Shown piece by piece: positions 58,602 through 61,600 of a stretch of 64,000 nt of DNA. The notes beneath the pieces were generated by a model. The model made no database searches. It was not told the DNA's origin and saw only the letters and a program-made list of their open reading frames with translations. The DNA lies in assembly GCF_964340395.1 (NCBI RefSeq), contig NC_135551.1, positions 22,049,503 to 22,113,502 on the forward strand. Direction: 5' to 3'. The stretch comes from Glandiceps talaboti. Its lineage: Eukaryota > Hemichordata > Enteropneusta > Spengelidae. Every line of letters starts with the position of its first letter. Positions within the stretch are counted from its first letter, which is position 1. Both the position numbers and the translations under genes were made by a program.

Positions 58602-61600
58602 GGGGGGGGGGGGGGGTTTGGGGGGTTAGGGGTGTTATTTTTTGAATGATTATTCATATGGAGTTCCTGGTGCTGCAGTTTGCTTTTACTGTGGCGACTG
58701 ATTAACTGTACAATACCAACAGTGTAACATTAAAAGCACCTTTGTACAGGCCATGGCAGACAGCTCTAACTAAATTAATGAGACATCAGGTTCCACCTCT
58801 TCCCCTGCACAGAGAAAATTATGTAATTTTGAGACTGACCTGTAGAATATTTTTCTCCCACAACCAGGGTGTGTCGTGGAATACAGTTCGTTACATGATT
58901 GGTGAAGTACAATATGGCGGCCGTGTCACAGATGATCTGGACAAACGTTTGTTGAACACATATTCACGTGTGTGGTTCTCTGAAGACATGTTTGGTGACA
59001 AATTCAAATTTTACACAGGTTAGTCAGCATACATTATGTACACTGAAGAGAAATAGAGGTTTTAGAAAAAGTAGAAATATGAAAGCATTAACCTAGAACT
59101 TTCAAGTAGTAGAACAACCAACATGGCTACTACTGATAGCTGTATTGCTTGGAACATTCAGTCAGAAGGGAGATGGTAATTTGGGCAACGCTGCAACAGA
59201 GCTTTGCAATATGATATCTCAAGAACAGGTGCACATAAAACTGTTATTATCAACACAAAACTTATCACTGTATAAATACCAAATAAGAACAAAATTTTAC
59301 CTTTTTTTTTGTCAGGTTATATCATTCCCAAATGTCGTACCATTGATGATTACCGCACATACATCGATGGTATGCCACTGGTTGATTCACCAGAAGCGTT
59401 TGGACTCCATCCTAATGCAGATATTACATATCAGACCAATATGGCTACAGAGGTTAGTGAAGTGTTGAAACTCGTCCCCTTCCCCCAGTCCTACCCTTAC
59501 AGACAATATGGCTACAGAAAATAGTATATTACTTCTTGAAACCAGCCTTCTCCCTTAGTCCTCCCCTTATGTGCATTATGTACATTATGGTAACAGTGGC
59601 TAGTATGTTACTTGTTGGAACTCACTTGAATCGGTCTTTTTTTTTCGTGTTTATCCAGCCAGTGCACTCTGCAAATCCATGGGGAAACACAAAAGTAACC
59701 CTCCCTACTTCAGTGAAGACAACTGCAGAGCCAATCATGAACAAGCAAATGACATCTGCCCCACATACACACTTGCTCTAAAGTACTAAATAAAAAGAAC
59801 AGTAACTGTCATAAATATAGTAGATTGAGTGACAGATTTGATGAGAATTAAAAAAAAATGTGTCGCACCATTTTAGATGAACTGTCCTGACCAGAAACAA
59901 TTCTCTTTTTTTCTTTGCCTTAAAATGATTGATGAATGTTGTTTTTGTTGTTTATTTAGTGCTTAGACACGATTGTAAGCATTCAACCTAAAGAGAGTGG
60001 AGGAGGCAGTGGTGAGACCAGAGAATCTGTTGTATTCCGGTTAGCTAGTGAGATGTTGGATAAACTACCTGACGATTACATCCCTCATGAGGTCAGTTCA
60101 ATAATCATAATAATCATAGTTTCAGCTTACTAAGGTAAGACACAAACTAAAACTATTGTAGTGACAACTATCGAATGGATGTTATCCTCACAACAGGGTG
60201 GCATTTCTGATAACTTCCCTGATCTTACAGTGTACATTTTAGGGACTTCTACACTTTCTTGATTACACAGGGTGATTATGGCTGCACAACAGATACATTG
60301 CTATCACCCACTTGACGTAATCTTCCACATCAAAGAAAAAAGTTTTACAGTTTGTGTCTATCTTAAAGCCGAAATCTCAGTTGCCATTGTAGTATCTTAA
60401 ATACAGACATGCATCATAGTCAAATAGTATGGCATAATCTGGCTATCAACTTTGCAGTCATTATTCAAAATAAATGTATGACAAAAAGTGAGCACTGAAA
60501 AATGTTGCCACACATACCCTCACTTTTAAAAACAATGAAATACCCAAGAAGCAGAACTATCTGGATAAAAGTAACAAGAAGATTGTCAACAAATGGGAAA
60601 GGATAATTTTCAAAGTACACCATAGGTCTGAATGATTTTAGCCCACACACTTCTGTTCAAAAACTGCTTGTGAACTAGTGGCCAAAACTATATATTCTTT
60701 TGTTTTTCCGATAACCAGACTATGACATATTGAACGCAGTGGAAAAGAATATGTTTTATGGACGATAATTTTCTTTTGAAGGCTATCAATCACTTCATAT
60801 TTTTTCTTTTTGTGTGTTTAGGTGAAAGCTCGTCTCCAGAAGATGGGAGCACTTAGCTCCATGAATATTTTCCTGCGTCAAGAAATTGACCGAATGCAAC
60901 GTGTAATCTCCACTGTACGCAGCACTCTGACAGACTTGAAACTAGCCATTGATGGTACCATTATCATGAGTGAGAATCTGAGAGATGCTCTGGACAACAT
61001 GTTTGATGCCAGAGTGCCACAGTTCTGGAGAAAGGTCAGTATTCTTAGAGACTATATTTGACCTCAAGTTAACTTCCATTTGACCTTAAGTTGACTACCG
61101 TGACCTCACCATTTGACCTTAAGTTGACTTCCATTTGACCTCAAGTTAACTTCCAGTTGACCTCAAGTTAACCTCCAGTTGACCTCAAGTTGACTTCCAT
61201 TTGACCACCAATTAAGCTGAGAGTGCTAGTTTTTTTTATTCATATTTAATTATATATATAAATGATGCATGAGTAGACTATGACACCAAATTAACCAAAC
61301 AAAAAAATCGAAAATTGCTAGCTGAAAATGTTAACTGCACACACTTTGCAGTGATATGTGTGCCTAGTATCCTGTCATTGGAGCCTGGAAGTGTTTATCA
61401 CATCCCCCCCCTCCCCCTGTATATGAGTTAGAAACTAAAGATTACTTTGTACACTGGATTGCTAACAGAGATGGATTGTCATTTGAAGTCATATTTATAA
61501 AAAGTTTATATTTTTTGTGTGTTTTTTTTTACTCAGATTTCCTGGGAATCCACTACTTTGGGTTTCTGGTTTACTGACCTTATTGACAGAAATGCACAAT

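Noticed and set aside
59145-59315. Exon 56 starting further upstream
   Set aside because: The upstream frame is open, but the acceptor at 59314-59315 alone restores the phase left by exon 55 and the conserved [12 protein letters not shown] start.
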